Assembly (NCBI GenBank): GCA_009763385.1
Contig: CM019824.1
Coordinates: 32,928,446-32,992,445 of the forward strand
From: Coix lacryma-jobi var. lacryma-jobi
Lineage: Eukaryota > Streptophyta > Magnoliopsida > Poales > Poaceae
Direction: 5' to 3'
DNA: 64,000 nt
Positions within the stretch are counted from its first letter, which is position 1, and each line of letters opens with the position of its first letter. The notes below the pieces were generated by a model. It was not told the DNA's origin and searched no databases. It was given only the letters and a program-made list of their open reading frames with translations. Of the stretch, positions 61,097 to 64,000 are shown in pieces. The translations under genes were made by a program, and so were the position numbers.

Positions 61097-61902
61097 TGAT
61101 GAGAGATGGCCCTATCTTCCGAGAGGTAGCGATAGGTTCGATTGGTGGAGAACATGACGTTGGCGATCCGGCTTCAAATCAGACATGATTCGAACCCTGC
61201 AACTGTTACACCACTGCTTTGTTGGTTATCAACCAAGCACAACTTGATTGATCTCGCCAAGAAGGCTAATTCTGTAAGCGAATCGAAGAACACAAGCAAG
61301 AAGGTAAAAACACGCAATCTGAAATTGCAAATATGAATTATGCAAAAATCAATAAAGGGTTTAAGAACTCGGTTCCAAAGGACTAATCGGCACAGTGGAG
61401 GAGGTCAAGAACAGGGGCCCTGGATCACTGTAAAAGGATTCGACACCATAGTTACAATGGACGATTCAGTTCCTCGATGGAAAACTAAACTCTAAACAAA
61501 ACCCAAGACCTAACGAAGACGATGGCGGTTAATTATAGGGTTTAGGTCGTCGCCCCTGCTGGACGCGCCCCCTAATGGGCTCTAAGACGATACACGGCTC
61601 ATCAGACTAAAAGACGGTGTCACAGCACCCTGGCAGATTCTGGACGCTGACTTGTTTCGACGATTCCCATTGACTCCAGATGTATTTTGACGTGATTCCA
61701 AAGCCATTGATTAGCTTATCAAATTATCTTTCCAAGCACATATCTGGTTCGTCAAAAACGGAGTCTGTATGCGTCCAGGACGTTGATTTTACCTGAGACT
61801 GCTCCTGAATTCCGAGGGTGACGTGGTAGCTGAGTTGGAGACGGATTGCAACTTGGGGAAGACCATGACGTCGGTGTGTCCAGCGTGGCGATGTCCTCAT
61901 CA
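61097..61902 (-). repeat. 5' LTR of the gypsy element
   Basis: 806 bp. Its inner edge is followed on the minus strand by the primer-binding site. Confidence 0.85.
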
Positions 61903-62488
61903 GAAGTCGAGTCACTAAAGCCACCGGGCTTCCGCTCGACATTGCCGGAGTGGGAGACGTCGCCGCCTGATCGACTACACCAATGAAGCAACTCGCCCTG
62001 CACTACCCCGACTCGACTCTACATCAGCTCATCACTACACCACTAGCCTATCCCCCTCGAGCCTAACGGCCGGTGAGCCACGACACCCCTTTGTTCCCCA
62101 CTCGTTGTCGTGGTCTGCTTAAGCACTCTTGTGTCTCTACCCTTGGATGGTCAAGGCACCACCCTTTTGCCTCGCAAACCCCCCCCCACGCACCCACCAA
62201 CTAGGGAACAGTGACACCGAGCTGCACTGGCTTGGTAACGCCCGCGCCCTGCACACGCACGAGCGCACCCGCCATGGCCAAAGGCACGGCTGTGGTGAGG
62301 TCGTTCCTACCACTTGCGGCCACCCCGCTTGCCGAGAAGCGGCCGACGAACCTCACCCTAGCCCCACGGACCTAGCCGGCGAGTTGGTCGAGCACAAAAC
62401 ACCACCATCTCCCTAGGCCACTAGAGCCGAGCCTCCACCAGAGCCCCGCCGTGCTCCTCACCGTGGTGCGGACTCTGTCTTGAGTTAT
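61903..62488. other. Probable continuation of outer LTR
   Basis: C-rich DNA starting GAAGTCGAG, presumed to be the other side of the target into which the gypsy element jumped. No gene recognised; the frame at 62129-62416 has no domain. Confidence 0.45.
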
Positions 62489-64000
62489 TGTAACACCCCG
62501 GATGTTTAGTTAATTAAAATAAATTAGAATTTAATAAGAAAATAGCCAAAATACTTAGATGGAGGAAAATTCTAACCAGATGTTTGTTGCATTCATGTCG
62601 TTGCACAGTTTTTATTGAGTGAAAAATAATTTTGTTAAACCCGATTAGGGCGAATCGAATTTATTCTATTTAGAAAAATAAATAAAAGATTTATGAAAAT
62701 TTTACAAAATCAAACTCAAATTTTATTTTCAAAACCTAGGGAAAATATTTCAAAACTTTTACCAAACTATTTGATTTTCAAATTAGATTTTAACTTTGAG
62801 TTCAAAATGAATTTGAAAAGAATTGAAAAAGAAAAGAAAAATAAAAGAAGATGGCAAAGGGCCTGACCCAACTGGCTCACCCTCCTCCCTCCTAGCCCAT
62901 TCCTCGGCCCGCTCCCCTTCTTCCCTCCCCGCGGCCTCGGCCCACACCCCTCCTTCCCATTTCCTCCCCCGGCATGTTTCCTCCGCGCGGCCCATCGGCC
63001 TCTCTCTCCCTCACTTTCTCTTCCCACCCGGTCGATCTCCCTTCCCCTGGGCCGACTGGGCGAACTCGGCGCCGGCCCAATCCTTCCGCCTCACCGCGTG
63101 AGGCCCATGAGCAGCCAGCCCGCGCCGGACGCGCCCTCGCCACGCTTCCGCTCACAACCATGGCCCGCCTGTCATCCACACTCCCTCGCCGACCGGTGGG
63201 GCCGCCCTGTCGTCGCCTTTCCCTTTCCTCCCGCTCCCATCTCACCACCGATCAGGACGATCGAACCCCCACCCCTCTGCCTCGCCCTCATCTCTGATCC
63301 AAGGGTCCCAATCCTAACCAACTGATCACCCCGCCATCCTCGCGTGCCTACGTCCTATTTAGGAGCCCTAACACCCCTGCCTACGCGCCGCCTCGCCTCA
63401 ACTAATCTGCTCGAGTAGACCCACCGCCATTGCTGATGACCGAGCACTCACCGAGCTCCACCGCGCCACTCGCCTCCCCGTCCTCCTCTCCGACTCCGTG
63501 GTGGCGTTGCGAGCTTACTCCGCATCGATTGGTGGCCACAACGCGTTCTCATCGCACACGCCGGAGCATCGCCACAAGCCGTCGAGTCTGTCGTCGTCGA
63601 CCTCTACTCCAGACCCCTTCCGGCGACAAGAACCTCGCCATCGACTTCTTTGTAAGCTCCGCTTCCGATCTATGGTCTCCCCATGGTCTCTACCGGCCTC
63701 TAGGGCTTTCCCCGAGAGTCCCATGGCGAAGCGGCCATGGCACCGCCGCAAGGTCCAGGGCGCCGTCGTGCCCCTCCCCGACGGCGGTCACCCTGACCTT
63801 CCTCCTTCATTCTCAGCCGTTAGAGCGGAGATAGACGGACTAGATTAGACCCCCCAGCGAACCGGTATAGACTGAGTCTACCGACCCCATGAACCCGCCG
63901 CGCAGCGCAGAGTATTAAAACTGATATATCAGTCGTGCTCACGGTCACGAGCGGGCTTGGACTTCTTCGAGATTAGTTGGTGGTTTGGTTCTGGTCCGTT
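62489..64000 (+). mobile_element. Probable Ty3/gypsy LTR, truncated by window end
   Basis: TGTAACACCCCGGATG at 62489 is a common start of grass gypsy LTRs. It is followed by an AT-rich start and then a GC-rich body with long C-rich, Pro/Ser-coding frames in several registers, which is typical of these LTRs and not evidence of protein. The other end, primer-binding site and gag lie outside the window. Confidence 0.45.

Larger units (their letters stand above)
56990..61902 (-). mobile_element. Gag-protease-only Ty3/gypsy LTR retrotransposon, degenerate (4.9 kb)
   Basis: Two LTRs of about 805 bp (56990-57793 and 61097-61902) begin and end in TG...CA on the minus strand. Flanks are GAAGC and GAAGT, a target duplication with one change. 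After the 5' LTR (right) comes TTGGTATCAAATATT, an initiator-Met-type primer-binding site. The interior has gag and aspartic protease only, with no reverse transcriptase, RNase H or integrase. The LTRs differ at many positions, so it is much older than the element at 17351. Confidence 0.85.

Noticed and set aside
62766..63848. Overlapping Pro/Arg/Ser-rich ORFs near the window end as genes
   Set aside because: Open in many frames on both strands because of GC-rich LTR composition; no domain motif seen.

Overview
This is nuclear DNA of a grass (Poaceae, probably a panicoid). That call rests on split genes with canonical plant introns, dense nested LTR retrotransposons, several CACTA transposons with grass-type subterminal repeats, Tourist-like and Mutator-like MITEs, and a plant type-B cytokinin response regulator family. 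I saw no tRNA, rRNA, CRISPR array or bacterial gene.

The host content is a local array of units derived from a type-B response regulator (RR) gene, all on the minus strand. Only one unit is intact: the RR gene at 43510-49111, six coding exons and 657 residues, with receiver domain, GARP/Myb DNA-binding domain and acidic C terminus. A second full-length copy at 8157-14485 is a pseudogene with a nonsense codon, two frameshifting deletions and lost splice sites. Three further units are fragments: A (1-2343, repeat and promoter only), B (2345-5816, decayed exons 1 and 2) and D (16950-17350 plus 27053-28349, repeat only). Each unit carries an AT-rich block (called R1 here) and a C-rich minisatellite. 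In the two full-length copies these lie inside the long intron between coding exons 2 and 3.

Transposons have opened the array repeatedly, and in several cases a paralogous unit supplies the empty site. A gag-only Sirevirus-like retrotransposon (17351-27052, TSD CACAC) has nearly identical 2.53-kb LTRs and so looks recent. Two CACTA elements sit 231 bp apart downstream of the intact RR gene. The first (29296-34076, TSD TGA) has no transposase but carries a Helitron terminus and possible captured exons. The second (34308-42421, TSD TCA) carries a zf-GRF gene, a broken TNP2 transposase and a nearly complete Ulp1/C48 protease. A solo LTR (14646-16648, TSD ACAGA) lies in the leader of the pseudogene copy and is shared with units A and B but not with the intact gene.

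Beyond the RR promoter (about 50.5 kb) the window is intergenic. It holds an 890-bp-spaced duplication, a Tourist-like hairpin MITE (53432-53774), AT-rich DNA without genes, and a degenerate gag-protease-only Ty3/gypsy element (56990-61902) nested in what looks like an older LTR. It ends in the GC-rich start of another probable LTR.

The intact RR gene is the only gene here likely to serve the plant. It would act in the nucleus as a phosphorelay-controlled transcription factor. The rest is mobile DNA and its debris.
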